The notes below the pieces were generated by a model. That model was not told where the DNA came from, made no database searches, and saw only the letters and a program-made list of their open reading frames with translations. From positions 1 through 38,519 of the forward strand of contig JAUXTZ010000397.1 of NCBI GenBank assembly GCA_030681095.1: a stretch of 38,519 nucleotides of DNA. The letters are read 5' to 3'. The position numbers were made by a program, and so were the translations under genes. The stretch is from Burkholderiales bacterium. Lineage in GTDB: Bacteria > Pseudomonadota > Gammaproteobacteria > Burkholderiales > Thiobacteraceae. This document shows positions 27,438 through 37,425 of this stretch, piece by piece; within the stretch, counting starts at the first letter, position 1; every line of letters begins with the position of its first letter.

Positions 27438-29040
27438 CTACCCACTCCTTCACCACGTTTGCCACGATTTTTGGATCTTGCTGCGCCATTTGCCGCGCAG
27501 CTTGTAAATTGTCCTGGTACTCCATGGTCGCGCGCGTCGGCCCCGCCCCCGCCGCTGGCATTTCCTGCATCGGCCGCGGGGGTGGGGGCGTTGCCAGTTG
27601 GCGCAGAATCGGCATCAGTATCTTGAACACCAGGAACCAAATCAGACCCGCGATCACTAAAAATTTGCCCACGCCCATACCTGCCGCTTGCAAACGTGGG
27701 CTTTCATAGAAGGCTGGCTCTTCGATTTTTTCTGGTTCGGACAGATTGAACGCGGAATTCACCACATTCAGACTATCGCCGCGCTTTGGGTCGAAACCCA
27801 TCGCTTCTTTGACCAAGTTATTGACCTGCGTCAACTCAGCCGTAGTGAGCGGGGCGAAGCTCACCTTGCCATCTTTGTCGGCGCCCTTTTTATAATTCAC
27901 CACGACTGCCGCCGACAAACGTTTGACTGCGCCCACTGGCAGCTTAGTGTGCTTGATCGTCTTGTCGAGCTCGTAATTCACCGTGGATTCGCGACTTCCG
28001 CCACCTGCGGTTGTGCCCGTCGGGCTACCCGGCGCGCCGGCTGCCCCGCCTGGCGCCGTAATCGGCGCAGACGCCGCACCTGGTGGCTGGTTCGACAACG
28101 CACCTGGAACACCGCTTGCGGACACACCCGCACCGCTTCCGCTGTCGTTGGTTTGCTGGCTGCGAATCGCAGCCTCTTGCGGCACAGGATTGGGTTTATA
28201 CGTTTCTGCAGTTTGCTCGGTCTGCGAAAAATCCAAATCAGCCGTGACTTGCGCGCGCACATTATTCGCCCCCACGAGCGGCGCGATAATCGTCTCGATG
28301 CGCTTGACGAAGCTGGTTTCGACTTGATGCAAATATTCAATCTGAGTCGGATCAAGCCCGGCTTTACCGCCGCCCACATCAGACGCAACCAACAAATTAC
28401 CGTTTTGATCGACTACGGTGATATTTTGCGTCGGCAGATCGGGCACGCTGGACGAGACCAGATGCACGATGCCGCTCACTTGCGACGGATCAAGCCGCTT
28501 GCCCCCACCCAAATTGAGGAACACCGAGGCTGAAGGCTTTTGTTGATCGCGCAGAAACACCGATGGGCGTGGAATGGCTAAATGTACGCGCGCACCCTGC
28601 ACAGCAGACACCGCTTCGATGGTGCGGGTCAACTCACCCTCCAAAGCACGCTGGTAATTCACTTGCTCAACAAACTGGCTCACACCAAGCTTTTGGTTAT
28701 CCAGCAAATCGAAACCAACATTTCCCTTCGGGATGCCTTGCGCGGCGAGCTTCAGCCGCACTTCATATACCTTGTCCATGGGCACCTTGATAACACTGGT
28801 GCCTTCGGTCTTGAACGGCACATTCATTGTGCCCAAGGAATTGATAACCGCGCCGCCGTCTTTATCCGACAGATTGGTATAGAGAATTTGATAGGTGGGA
28901 GTTTGGTACCAGAGATAGCCGCCGGAAAATAGGGCGACGATGGCTGCGACGGCTATGATTAAGCCGATTTTTTGACTATTGTCGAGCTGTCCAAAGTTCT
29001 GTAATTGCGCAACCATCGAAGGCTGCGTTGCTACCGCCAT
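27427..29040 (-). CDS. fliF: Flagellar MS-ring protein FliF
   Basis: YQILYTNLSDKDGGAVINSL; LEGELTRTIEAVSAVQGARVHLAIPRPSVFLRDQQKPSASVFLNL; NYELDKTIKHTKLPVGAVKRLSAAVVVNYKK. Confidence 0.97.
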   Translation of the reverse strand: MAVATQPSMVAQLQNFGQLDNSQKIGLIIAVAAIVALFSGGYLWYQTPTYQILYTNLSDKDGGAVINSLGTMNVPFKTEGTSVIKVPMDKVYEVRLKLAAQGIPKGNVGFDLLDNQKLGVSQFVEQVNYQRALEGELTRTIEAVSAVQGARVHLAIPRPSVFLRDQQKPSASVFLNLGGGKRLDPSQVSGIVHLVSSSVPDLPTQNITVVDQNGNLLVASDVGGGKAGLDPTQIEYLHQVETSFVKRIETIIAPLVGANNVRAQVTADLDFSQTEQTAETYKPNPVPQEAAIRSQQTNDSGSGAGVSASGVPGALSNQPPGAASAPITAPGGAAGAPGSPTGTTAGGGSRESTVNYELDKTIKHTKLPVGAVKRLSAAVVVNYKKGADKDGKVSFAPLTTAELTQVNNLVKEAMGFDPKRGDSLNVVNSAFNLSEPEKIEEPAFYESPRLQAAGMGVGKFLVIAGLIWFLVFKILMPILRQLATPPPPRPMQEMPAAGAGPTRATMEYQDNLQAARQMAQQDPKIVANVVKEWVGGE

Positions 29041-29110
29041 AAGGGCCCTTCACGTGTTGAGCACTTCCCTTAGTCGGCAGAAAATGCCACCAAGACCGTA
29101 CTCGAAAAAC

Positions 29111-29428
29111 TTAAACCGGCATGCTCATAATCTGCTGATAAGCTTCTACCAGCTTGTTACGAACCTGCACCATGGTTTGGAACGACACATCCGCTTTTTG
29201 CAGCGAGATGATCACGTCCTCGACATTCACGTTAGGCGCGCCTAGCTCCAAGGCTTGGGCCAACTTCTTTGCTTCCGTCTGCGCATTGTTCGCTTGGTCC
29301 AGCGAGGTCTGCAACAGCGCGGCGAAATCGCCCGGCCCACCCGTAGACTGGGCGGCAGAATTTCCCGCCGCCTGCGTGGACGCAGCCTGCAATTGGCTTA
29401 GAAGCTGATCAATACCTTTGGTATCCAT
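29111..29428 (-). CDS. fliE: Flagellar hook-basal body protein FliE
   Basis: NVNVEDVIISLQKADVSFQTMVQVRNKLVEAYQQIMSMPV. Confidence 0.95.
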   Translation of the reverse strand: MDTKGIDQLLSQLQAASTQAAGNSAAQSTGGPGDFAALLQTSLDQANNAQTEAKKLAQALELGAPNVNVEDVIISLQKADVSFQTMVQVRNKLVEAYQQIMSMPV

Positions 29429-29452
29429 TATTGGCCCTCAGCCAAAAACAAA

Positions 29453-29468
29453 TGCAAGAAGCGTACCT
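29453..29468 (-). promoter_or_regulatory. Sigma-54 (RpoN) promoter upstream of fliE
   Basis: Minus strand AGGTACGCTTCTTGCA: GG (-24) - N10 - GC (-12), near-consensus TGGCACG-N4-TTGCA; 26 nt from the -12 GC to the fliE ATG. Confidence 0.75.
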
Positions 29469-29478
29469 ACTCTAAAAA

Positions 29479-30822
29479 CTAGCGTCCGACATCGGGATCG
29501 ATGCCTTCTTCACGCAACCGCTGCAGCTTGTAGCGTAAAGTGCGCTCACTCATGCCGAGCTGCTCCGCGGCCTGTTTGCGCGAACCCTTCACCGCCGCCA
29601 ACGTGTCCAAAATATGCGTCCGCTCCAACGACTTCATGTCATGTGGGCGGCTGGTATCGACAACCGCTTGCACCGTTGGGGCGGCAATTTTTGCCGCTTC
29701 CGGCAAATGCAGGTGATCGACCTCAATCACGTTGCCGGTTGCTAAAATCATCGCGCGCTGAATCACATTCTCTAATTCGCGGATGTTACCCGGCCAAGTA
29801 TAGCGCGTCAATCGCTCTTCCGCTTGTTTTGAAAGGGAAAGCCCGTGTCGGCCAGTAGTCGCGCCAAGGCGTCCGATTAGATGCTGCGCCAGCGGCACAA
29901 TGTCTTGCACCCGCTCCCGCAACGGCGCGATGCGCAGGGGAAAAACATTGATCCGGTAATACAAATCCTCGCGAAAATGACCTTCCGCGACCGCCTTTTC
30001 CATATCCCGGTTGGAGGTGGCAATGACCCGCACGTCGAGGGCAATCGGTTTCTTCCCCCCCACCCGTTCCACTTCTCGCTCTTGCAGCACCCGCAGCAGC
30101 TTGGCTTGCAGCGCCAAGGGCATTTCCGATATTTCATCCAACAAAATGGTGCCGCCGTTGGCTTGTTCAAATTTACCGGCCTGCGCCGACTGCGCGCCGG
30201 TGAAAGCGCCCTTTTCATAGCCGAACAAAGTCGATTCAAGCAGATTGTCAGGAATCGCCGCGCAATTGATGGCAACGAAGGCTTGGTCAGCGCGTGGGGA
30301 ATGGCGATGCAGGAAGCGGGCCATGACCTCTTTGCCGCTGCCCGATTCGCCGCTGATCATTACCGTGGTACTCGATGCCGCGACGCGCTGCGCCAGCGAC
30401 AGGAGTTCACGCGATAAAGCGTCCTGCGCGATCACCTCGCCGGCGGCGTCGTAATGGGTGGTCAGCATGTAGCGCGCGACTTGGGCCAGCAGTTTGTTGG
30501 CATCGAACGGTTTGGTGAGGTAATCGCACGCGCCGTCGCGCATGGCTTCCACCGCCTTTTCGATCATGCCGTAGGCGGTCATCAAGAGTACCGGCACATG
30601 GGGATAGAGCGCTTTGATGCGCTTGAGCAGGGTGTGCCCATCCATCGGTTGCATCATCACGTCCGACACCACCAAGCCTACGGCTTGCTGCGCCATCAGC
30701 GCCAACGCAGCCTCGCCGTCTTGCGCGCTAATCACGTGATAACCGGCCAGTTTCAGCGTATCGGTTAAGGCTTCACGCAAGTCTTGATCGTCTTCAACGA
30801 TGAGGATTGGGAGTTGCTTCAT
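29479..30822 (-). CDS. Sigma-54-dependent response regulator, FleR/FlrC-like
   Basis: Receiver ILIVEDDQDLREAL; GESGSGKEVMARFLHRHSPR; GAFTGA motif; C-terminal Fis-type HTH RKQAAEQLGMSERTLRYKLQRLREEG. Confidence 0.93.
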   Translation of the reverse strand: MKQLPILIVEDDQDLREALTDTLKLAGYHVISAQDGEAALALMAQQAVGLVVSDVMMQPMDGHTLLKRIKALYPHVPVLLMTAYGMIEKAVEAMRDGACDYLTKPFDANKLLAQVARYMLTTHYDAAGEVIAQDALSRELLSLAQRVAASSTTVMISGESGSGKEVMARFLHRHSPRADQAFVAINCAAIPDNLLESTLFGYEKGAFTGAQSAQAGKFEQANGGTILLDEISEMPLALQAKLLRVLQEREVERVGGKKPIALDVRVIATSNRDMEKAVAEGHFREDLYYRINVFPLRIAPLRERVQDIVPLAQHLIGRLGATTGRHGLSLSKQAEERLTRYTWPGNIRELENVIQRAMILATGNVIEVDHLHLPEAAKIAAPTVQAVVDTSRPHDMKSLERTHILDTLAAVKGSRKQAAEQLGMSERTLRYKLQRLREEGIDPDVGR

Positions 30823-30832
30823 CAGTCTAAGC

Positions 30833-32044
30833 TTACTCTATTTTCAGTAGTGGCAGACGCAACGAAAACGCGGCACCGCTCCCTGGTGTGGATTGAACCA
30901 TGATCTCGCCGCCATGCGCCTGCACCACGCCGCGCACGATCGCCAAACCAAGCCCGGTGCCATCCGAACGTGTCGTGAAAAAGGGGTCGAACATGCGCTC
31001 GATCGTCGCTGGCTCGATACCCGGCCCAGCGTCACTCACGCGCAGCCACACCTCCTCCCCGACTAATTCGCTCACTAGGCTCACGCTGGCGCCCGCCGGA
31101 CTCCATTGCATGGCATTTTCCAGCAGATTCACTAGCGCGCCGGTGAGTGCCTCGCGGCTGCCTGACAGCCGCGCCGCGCCTGCACCATTTACCGTTTGAA
31201 ACACCAAGCCACGCTCCAGCATTTGCGGCTCGATCACCTGGCGCAGATCCGCGAGCAAATCGGCCACTTGGATTGGTTCGCGCCCGCCCACTTCGCCGCG
31301 CACATATAGCAGCATGTCTTGGATCAAATGCTCCAAGTGCGTCAGTCGCGCCACGACTTTTTCGCCAAAGCGCGCACGCTCGGACTCGGGCAAATGGGGT
31401 TGGGAAAGTTGAGAGGCATAGAGCAGCGCGGTCGCTAGCGGGGTGCGCAATTGGTGTGCGAGCCGCGCCGCCACCTCGCCCATTGCCGACAGACGTTGAT
31501 GCCGCGCCAGTTCCAATTGCAGGGCATGCGCTTGCGTAATGTCGTGAAACAGCAATATTTGGCCGCTAGAACCCGGCAAGGCGCTGGTGGATAAAGCCAA
31601 GCGCCGTGGCTCGGCATGGCCGGTCGTAATCCACTCCTCCGGGTTATTGCTGGGGCGCAGGGCGCAGGCTTGCACCACCGGCCAAGCGCGACCACCCAGC
31701 GCGTGCCCGAGCATGGCTTCCGCCGCCGGGTTGGCCTCGATCACATGATCGGCCTCGTCCAGCACCACCACCCCCGCCGGCAGCGCCGAGTGCAAGGCCG
31801 TCAGCCGCTGCGACAAAGCTTCTTTCTCCAGAAATTGAAGTTTCAGCTCGCCATTGGCGATGGCGAGTTGCTGCGTCAAGCTCGCCACTTGATTTTGCAG
31901 GCCGGCATACGTGGCGGCCAATTGCTCAGAAGCCAAATTGAAGAGCGAGAAAGCCTGCTCGAGTTCGCGAGGATCGATCGGCGTTTTAGGGTCCGGCACG
32001 CGCTTGGCCTTAGGTGAATTAAGTTGCTTGATTATAGCCAGCAC
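30833..32044 (-). CDS. Soluble PAS sensor histidine kinase, FleS/FlrB-like
   Basis: PAS-like region GVVVLDEADHVIEANPAAEAMLG; H-box RLAHQLRTPLATALLYASQL; G-boxes VSDAGPGIEP, GTGLGLAIVRGVVQAHGG; no TM. Confidence 0.92.
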   Translation of the reverse strand: MLAIIKQLNSPKAKRVPDPKTPIDPRELEQAFSLFNLASEQLAATYAGLQNQVASLTQQLAIANGELKLQFLEKEALSQRLTALHSALPAGVVVLDEADHVIEANPAAEAMLGHALGGRAWPVVQACALRPSNNPEEWITTGHAEPRRLALSTSALPGSSGQILLFHDITQAHALQLELARHQRLSAMGEVAARLAHQLRTPLATALLYASQLSQPHLPESERARFGEKVVARLTHLEHLIQDMLLYVRGEVGGREPIQVADLLADLRQVIEPQMLERGLVFQTVNGAGAARLSGSREALTGALVNLLENAMQWSPAGASVSLVSELVGEEVWLRVSDAGPGIEPATIERMFDPFFTTRSDGTGLGLAIVRGVVQAHGGEIMVQSTPGSGAAFSLRLPLLKIE

Positions 32045-32103
32045 CTTATTGCTTTACCTAATAAAACAGATCGTTAGCGATTCGACCTTAAGCTGCAAAT
32101 TAT

Positions 32104-32131
32104 TAAAGTTTGTCTACCCTGTTGCCGATAA
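32104..32131 (+). promoter_or_regulatory. Sigma-28 (FliA) promoter upstream of the first MCP gene
   Basis: TAAAGTTT (32104-32111) - 12 nt - GCCGATAA (32124-32131); both boxes match the E. coli consensus, spacer is 1 nt longer than the usual 11. Confidence 0.75.
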
Positions 32132-32167
32132 CAGGGCTAGCCAGATACGGAATGAACGGAAAACACC

Positions 32168-33808
32168 ATGCATTTTCTTGCCAACATGACCATACGCACC
32201 AAGCTCACTGCCGCAGTGGCCCTTGCCACGCTGTTGATGATCGCGATTGGTGTGGCGGGTCTTTGGGGTACCCACAGCGCGCAGCAGGCCGCCGAATCCA
32301 TTTATAAAGACCGCTTGGTCGCGATCGATATTTTGAACAACGTGCGCAATTACCAAAATCAAATCCGCATCAATCTGCTGGTCGCGCGTCAGTCGGGAGA
32401 TTCGTTCGAGGTCATGGCCTATACCGACAAGGTCAACGGCAATATTTTCAAAATTGCGCAGCTGCTTGAAGACTATAACAAGCGAAAAATGGGTACGGTA
32501 GAAAAGAAGTTGGTGGACGAGTTTGTTGCCGCACGGCTTCACTTCGGACGAAGCGGCGTGGTGCCCCTGATCGACCTGATGCAAGCGGATAAGTTTGAAG
32601 CTGCGGATAAGCATCGCAAAGAGATATTAGATCCGGCATTCGCCAAAGTTTCCGATGCGATCGACGCTGTCATCAAACACCAAAGCGAGATGGCTCAACA
32701 CCAATTCGAGCAAACCGGCAAACAAGCCAAAGTAATCCGAATCGGCTCGATCGCCGCCATTCTCATCGGCGCCGTCATGGCCTTGGTAATGGGTACGCTC
32801 ATCGCCCGGTCAATCAACCAAGGCGTCGCCGCGCTGGTCAAGGCATCAGCCAGTCTCGCGGACGGCGACCTCACCACGCATGTAGCGATCAAGGGCAAAG
32901 ATGAACTTTGTCGGGTCGGTTCGAGTTTCAATCAAATGGCCTCGCAATTTTCCCACTTGATTAGCGAGGTCAACGCCTCCAGCGAGCAAGTCAACCAAAC
33001 CGCCGACGGCCTATCCGCCGCCGCCAGCCAAGTTGCGCAGGGCTCACGCTTGCAATCGGAGCAAGCCGCCGCCGCCGCTAGCTCGGTCGAACAACTCAAC
33101 GCCGCGTTTAAAGAAATCGCGGCCACGTCCGTAGACATAGTCAGCGCGGCGAATAATGCGCGGGAGCTGTCCAACCGGGGCAACCAGGTTGTAAGCAGCG
33201 CGGTGCAAGGTATCGAAAAGGTAGCGAAAACAGTGAGCGAATCGGCAGTATCCATTGCAGAACTAGGGCAACGCTCAATACAGATTGGTCAAATTTTATC
33301 CGTGATCAAGGATATTGCAGGCCAAACCAACTTGCTCGCATTGAATGCCGCGATTGAAGCGGCGCGCGCCGGTGAACAAGGCCGCGGTTTCGCTGTGGTC
33401 GCGGACGAAGTGCGCAAGCTGGCCGAACGCACCACGAGCGCAACCGCCGAGATCTCCACCATGGTCGGCGCCATTCAAAACGACACCCATCAAGCAGTCG
33501 AGACAATGCGGCAAAGCAGCGACGATGTGCGCGATGGCGTAGCACTCGCCAACGAGGCGGGTAAAGCACTTAAAGACATCAGCCGCAGCGTAGAGCAGGT
33601 GGTGGACATGATCGGACATATCGCCGATTCGACCCGCACCCAGTCCGAGGCGAGTGAATCACTGACGGCGACGGTCGAAGAAATCGCACACATGGCCGAA
33701 GAAAATCAACTTGCAATTGAACAAGCGGTTTCCGCCTCCCAGGAAATGGCGAACCGCTCAAAAGGGCTTCAAAGCATCATCAGTCGGTTCCGGCTGAAGG
33801 CTGAATAG
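32168..33808 (+). CDS. Methyl-accepting chemotaxis protein (four-helix-bundle-type periplasmic domain, HAMP, signalling domain)
   Basis: N-term [27 protein letters not shown], hairpin [43 protein letters not shown]. Confidence 0.95.
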   Translation: MHFLANMTIRTKLTAAVALATLLMIAIGVAGLWGTHSAQQAAESIYKDRLVAIDILNNVRNYQNQIRINLLVARQSGDSFEVMAYTDKVNGNIFKIAQLLEDYNKRKMGTVEKKLVDEFVAARLHFGRSGVVPLIDLMQADKFEAADKHRKEILDPAFAKVSDAIDAVIKHQSEMAQHQFEQTGKQAKVIRIGSIAAILIGAVMALVMGTLIARSINQGVAALVKASASLADGDLTTHVAIKGKDELCRVGSSFNQMASQFSHLISEVNASSEQVNQTADGLSAAASQVAQGSRLQSEQAAAAASSVEQLNAAFKEIAATSVDIVSAANNARELSNRGNQVVSSAVQGIEKVAKTVSESAVSIAELGQRSIQIGQILSVIKDIAGQTNLLALNAAIEAARAGEQGRGFAVVADEVRKLAERTTSATAEISTMVGAIQNDTHQAVETMRQSSDDVRDGVALANEAGKALKDISRSVEQVVDMIGHIADSTRTQSEASESLTATVEEIAHMAEENQLAIEQAVSASQEMANRSKGLQSIISRFRLKAE

Positions 33809-33851
33809 ATAACGGTAACCTTAAAAATACGCGCAGCAAGGAGAGTGTGAA

Positions 33852-34988
33852 ATGTTTGGTTCTAAGTGGAAAAAGCAGTTAAAAGCGCTGCAAAGCGAAT
33901 TCGAGCATATGAAGCGGGAGCGTGACCAGCTGTCCTCCGCGCTCGCGGCCACCGCATCCGAGAAAGTGACGCTCCAAGGCCAGATTGACACCCTATCGAC
34001 GAAGCAAGCTTTGTATGGCGGCTTGTTCGAAAACATGCAGAAATTTGGCGAATCGTTTGTCGAGATACAGCGCTCGCTGGGCGGGCTCGCCACCACGATG
34101 AAATCCGAAAAAAGCAGCGCCATTGAAGCCGCCAACGCGTCGAGCAGCAGCCGCGAAGCCATGGCGGACATCGCTGCCAACCTGCATCACGTATCGGAAA
34201 AAACCAAGCAAACCGCGCACAGCGTGGAAGGCCTGAACGAGCGCGCCGGCCAGATCGGCGGCATCGTGATGCTGATTAAGGAAATCGCCGACCAAACCAA
34301 CCTGCTGGCCTTGAATGCCGCGATCGAAGCGGCACGCGCCGGGGAACAAGGACGCGGTTTCGCCGTGGTGGCGGATGAAGTGCGCAAGCTGGCAGAACGC
34401 ACCAGCAAAGCGACGAATGAAATTTCCACTTTGGTCGCGAGCATCCAGGACGAGATCCTATCGGCCAAGACCCAAATGGAAAGCGAAGCAACCCAATCCG
34501 ACACCTTCAGCCGCCAAGGCGAAGCGGCAAGCGAAAGCTTGCATGAGTTGCTGGATCTCTCGCACAAAATGGAAGGCGCGATTGCAGCTTCCTCATTGCG
34601 TAGTTTCGTCGAGCTCGCCAAAGTTGATCACCTCGTCTACAAATTCGAGGTCTATCGTGTATTCATGGGTCTATCGCAGAAAAATGCACATGAATTCGCA
34701 AGCCATACCCAATGCCGCCTCGGCAAGTGGTACTACGAGGGTGAAGGCAAATACGCCTATTCGAAACTCGCGGGCTACAAACAAGTTGAGCAGCCACACC
34801 GCACTTTCCACATACATGGCGTCAGCGCGGTCGAACAATTTCACGGCGGTGATTACGAAGCCGCACTGCGGGGCATTGGCGAGATGGAACGCGCCAGCAT
34901 GCAAGTGATCGCCGAGCTGGAGCGCATGGCGGAATCCGGCGAGGGTGACGCCAGCGCGCTGTGCGAAAGCGGCCACTGCGAGGATTAA
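33852..34988 (+). CDS. Soluble methyl-accepting chemotaxis protein with C-terminal CZB zinc-binding domain
   Basis: MCP hairpin [46 protein letters not shown] pattern VDHLVYK...[16 protein letters not shown]...PHRTFHIHG; no TM. Confidence 0.92.
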   Translation: MFGSKWKKQLKALQSEFEHMKRERDQLSSALAATASEKVTLQGQIDTLSTKQALYGGLFENMQKFGESFVEIQRSLGGLATTMKSEKSSAIEAANASSSSREAMADIAANLHHVSEKTKQTAHSVEGLNERAGQIGGIVMLIKEIADQTNLLALNAAIEAARAGEQGRGFAVVADEVRKLAERTSKATNEISTLVASIQDEILSAKTQMESEATQSDTFSRQGEAASESLHELLDLSHKMEGAIAASSLRSFVELAKVDHLVYKFEVYRVFMGLSQKNAHEFASHTQCRLGKWYYEGEGKYAYSKLAGYKQVEQPHRTFHIHGVSAVEQFHGGDYEAALRGIGEMERASMQVIAELERMAESGEGDASALCESGHCED

Positions 34989-35040
34989 GGTTTTACGGAT
35001 CGATTCATCTAGCGGGATGCACGGTTAAAGGAGCACCAAT

Positions 35041-36006
35041 ATGTCAGAACTCATGAAAAACATCGACGGCCGCACTAAGCTGGCCGGGACCAACAAGCTG
35101 GAAATCCTGCTCTTCACATTGGGCACGGACACCCGCTCCGGACGGCGCGAAACTTACGGCATCAACGTGTTCAAGGTGCGTGAAGTGATGCGCGTGCCGG
35201 AGATCACCCGCCCCCCAGAACTCCCCCCTTCGGTGGAGGGAATGGTCAGCCTACGCGGTCAGCTCGTACCCATTGTCGATTTAGTGAAATACACCGGTGT
35301 TCAAACTGACTCCAAACCGGAAGTGATGATCGTCACCGAATACAACGGCCATACGCAAGGCTTCGTGGTGGAAGCCGTGGACACCATCCTGCGCCTGGAT
35401 TGGTCCGCGGTACGCGTGCCGCCGGATATGTTCTCTTCGCACGTGGGGGGCTTAGTCACAGCGGTCACCGAACTACCCGACGGTCGCCTGGTGATGCTCA
35501 TGGATGTGGAAAAAATCCTGGCCGAAACCACTAGGGGCGCTGACGATGATTCAATTTTCAGCCTCGTCAAACCGGTAAAAATGGAAAATCGCACTATTTT
35601 CTTCTGTGACGATTCGCCAATTGCGCGCAAGCAAATCGAGCGCACCCTGCAAGCGATGCACGTTAACTACCTCTCCGCTACCAACGGTCATAAAGCATGG
35701 GAAGAATTGAAAAAACTCGCTACGCAGGCGGACGAGGCGGGAGTAAAGCTTTCAAGCCTAATTCAAATAATCCTAACGGATGTCGAAATGCCGGAAATGG
35801 ATGGTTACATCTTGACCAAGAATGTGAAAAGCGACCCGCGCTTCGCCGGCATCCCGGTGATTATGCATTCCTCACTCTCCGGCATGTCAAACCAGCAGCT
35901 CGGGCGCTCGGTGGGCGTGGATGAATATGTTTCCAAATTCGAGCCACAGCGTTTAGCCGAAACGCTGACCCGCATTCTCGAAGGCAGCGTCGCCGCAGCA
36001 GCTTAA
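35041..36006 (+). CDS. cheV: Chemotaxis coupling protein CheV (CheW-REC), copy 1
   Basis: CheW-like YGINVFKVREVMRVPEIT...MVSLRGQLVPIVDL; receiver FFCDDSPIARKQIE...ILTDVEMPEMDGY. Confidence 0.93.
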   Translation: MSELMKNIDGRTKLAGTNKLEILLFTLGTDTRSGRRETYGINVFKVREVMRVPEITRPPELPPSVEGMVSLRGQLVPIVDLVKYTGVQTDSKPEVMIVTEYNGHTQGFVVEAVDTILRLDWSAVRVPPDMFSSHVGGLVTAVTELPDGRLVMLMDVEKILAETTRGADDDSIFSLVKPVKMENRTIFFCDDSPIARKQIERTLQAMHVNYLSATNGHKAWEELKKLATQADEAGVKLSSLIQIILTDVEMPEMDGYILTKNVKSDPRFAGIPVIMHSSLSGMSNQQLGRSVGVDEYVSKFEPQRLAETLTRILEGSVAAAA

Positions 36007-36044
36007 CGCGCCAGGCATAACGCACAAGATTAGGACGGTAGATT

Positions 36045-36974
36045 ATGGACTCACAACAAGCCTTGCTCGATTCGATTGATGCGCGCACCAAGCTCGCGGG
36101 CTCGAACAAAATGGAAATTCTGCTGTTCTCTCTCGGCACAGGGGAAGTGTTCGGCATCAACGTGTTCAAGGTGCGCGAAGTCTCGCAAACCCCGATGATC
36201 ACCAAGACCCCGAATACCCCGCTTGGCGTAGAAGGCGTGATTTCATTGCGCGGCAATATCATTCCAGTGATCTCGCTCGCCAAATTTACGAATCTGGAAG
36301 GTGCGCCGACCGATACCGGACACACCATGATCGTGACCGAATTTTCACGCCATACCCAGGGCTTTTTGGTGCATGACGTGGACCGCATCATCCGCGTCGA
36401 TTGGGATAAGGTAAAACCACCGCAAAGCATGCTCATGGGAAACGATGCGCTGATCACCGCGATCACCGAACTACCCGATGGCAAATTAGTTTCTATCCTG
36501 GACGTGGAACAAATCCTGGCGCGCGCCATTGGCGTGGAGGAAATGCCAACACTGGAAAGAATTCAATCCACGCGCGAACACCTAGTGTTCTTCGCCGACG
36601 ACTCCATCGTTGCGCGCAAGGAAATCTCCAAGTTGCTCGAGGGCATGGGCGTGAAATATCAGCAAGCGACCAACGGCCTGGAAGCCTGGGAGAAGCTGCA
36701 AACGATGGCCGCACGTGCGCAGCACGAAGGCTCATCGCTCAAGGATCTGATCAGTGTCATCCTGACGGATGCTGAAATGCCTGAAATGGATGGTTACGTG
36801 CTGGCGAAAAACATCAAAGCAGATCAGCGCTTCAACGGCATTCCGGTCGTGATGCATTCTTCGCTCTCGTCTGAAGCCAACCACGCCATGGGCCAAAGCG
36901 TCGGCGTGGATACTTATGTGGGCAAATTCAATCCGCGCATCCTTGCGGATACCCTGCGCCCATTTTTGGAATAA
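36045..36974 (+). CDS. cheV: Chemotaxis coupling protein CheV (CheW-REC), copy 2
   Basis: FGINVFKVREVSQTPMITKTPN...VISLRGNIIPVISL; receiver FFADDSIVARKEIS...ILTDAEMPEMDGY. Confidence 0.93.
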   Translation: MDSQQALLDSIDARTKLAGSNKMEILLFSLGTGEVFGINVFKVREVSQTPMITKTPNTPLGVEGVISLRGNIIPVISLAKFTNLEGAPTDTGHTMIVTEFSRHTQGFLVHDVDRIIRVDWDKVKPPQSMLMGNDALITAITELPDGKLVSILDVEQILARAIGVEEMPTLERIQSTREHLVFFADDSIVARKEISKLLEGMGVKYQQATNGLEAWEKLQTMAARAQHEGSSLKDLISVILTDAEMPEMDGYVLAKNIKADQRFNGIPVVMHSSLSSEANHAMGQSVGVDTYVGKFNPRILADTLRPFLE

Positions 36975-37024
36975 TCAAAGCGAGATGGTGAACCCCTTGA
37001 CCACAAGTGTAATTGGAGTAGTTC

Positions 37025-37414
37025 ATGGCTGATACGAACATGAAATTTTTAGTGGTGGACGATTTCTCTACCATGCGTCGGATTGTACGCAATCTATTGA
37101 AGGAGCTCGGCTTTCAGAATGTCGATGAAGCCGAGGATGGGGTTGCTGCGCTTTCCAAGCTGCGCGGCACCCAATTCGATTTCGTGGTGAGCGATTGGAA
37201 CATGCCCAACATGACTGGCATCGACTTGCTCAAGGAAATTCGCGCTGACGCCAATTTGAAACACTTGCCGGTGCTGATGGTTACCGCAGAAGCAAAAAAA
37301 GAGAACATCGTTTCAGCGGCGCAGGCCGGGGCAAATGGTTACATCGTCAAGCCGTTTACGGCGGCGACGCTGGAAGAGAAACTCAACAAAATCTTCCAAA
37401 ACGTAGGCAAATAA
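37025..37414 (+). CDS. cheY: Chemotaxis response regulator CheY
   Basis: [88 protein letters not shown]. Confidence 0.98.
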   Translation: MADTNMKFLVVDDFSTMRRIVRNLLKELGFQNVDEAEDGVAALSKLRGTQFDFVVSDWNMPNMTGIDLLKEIRADANLKHLPVLMVTAEAKKENIVSAAQAGANGYIVKPFTAATLEEKLNKIFQNVGK

Positions 37415-37425
37415 GGAGATATGAC

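Noticed and set aside
27688-28533. 281-aa plus-strand ORF opposite fliF
   Set aside because: Shadow ORF; fliF is unambiguous on the minus strand.
33331-34403. Highly similar DNA in the two MCP genes (about 33331-33433 and 34292-34403)
   Set aside because: Corresponds to the universally conserved MCP signalling hairpin; no need to invoke gene conversion.
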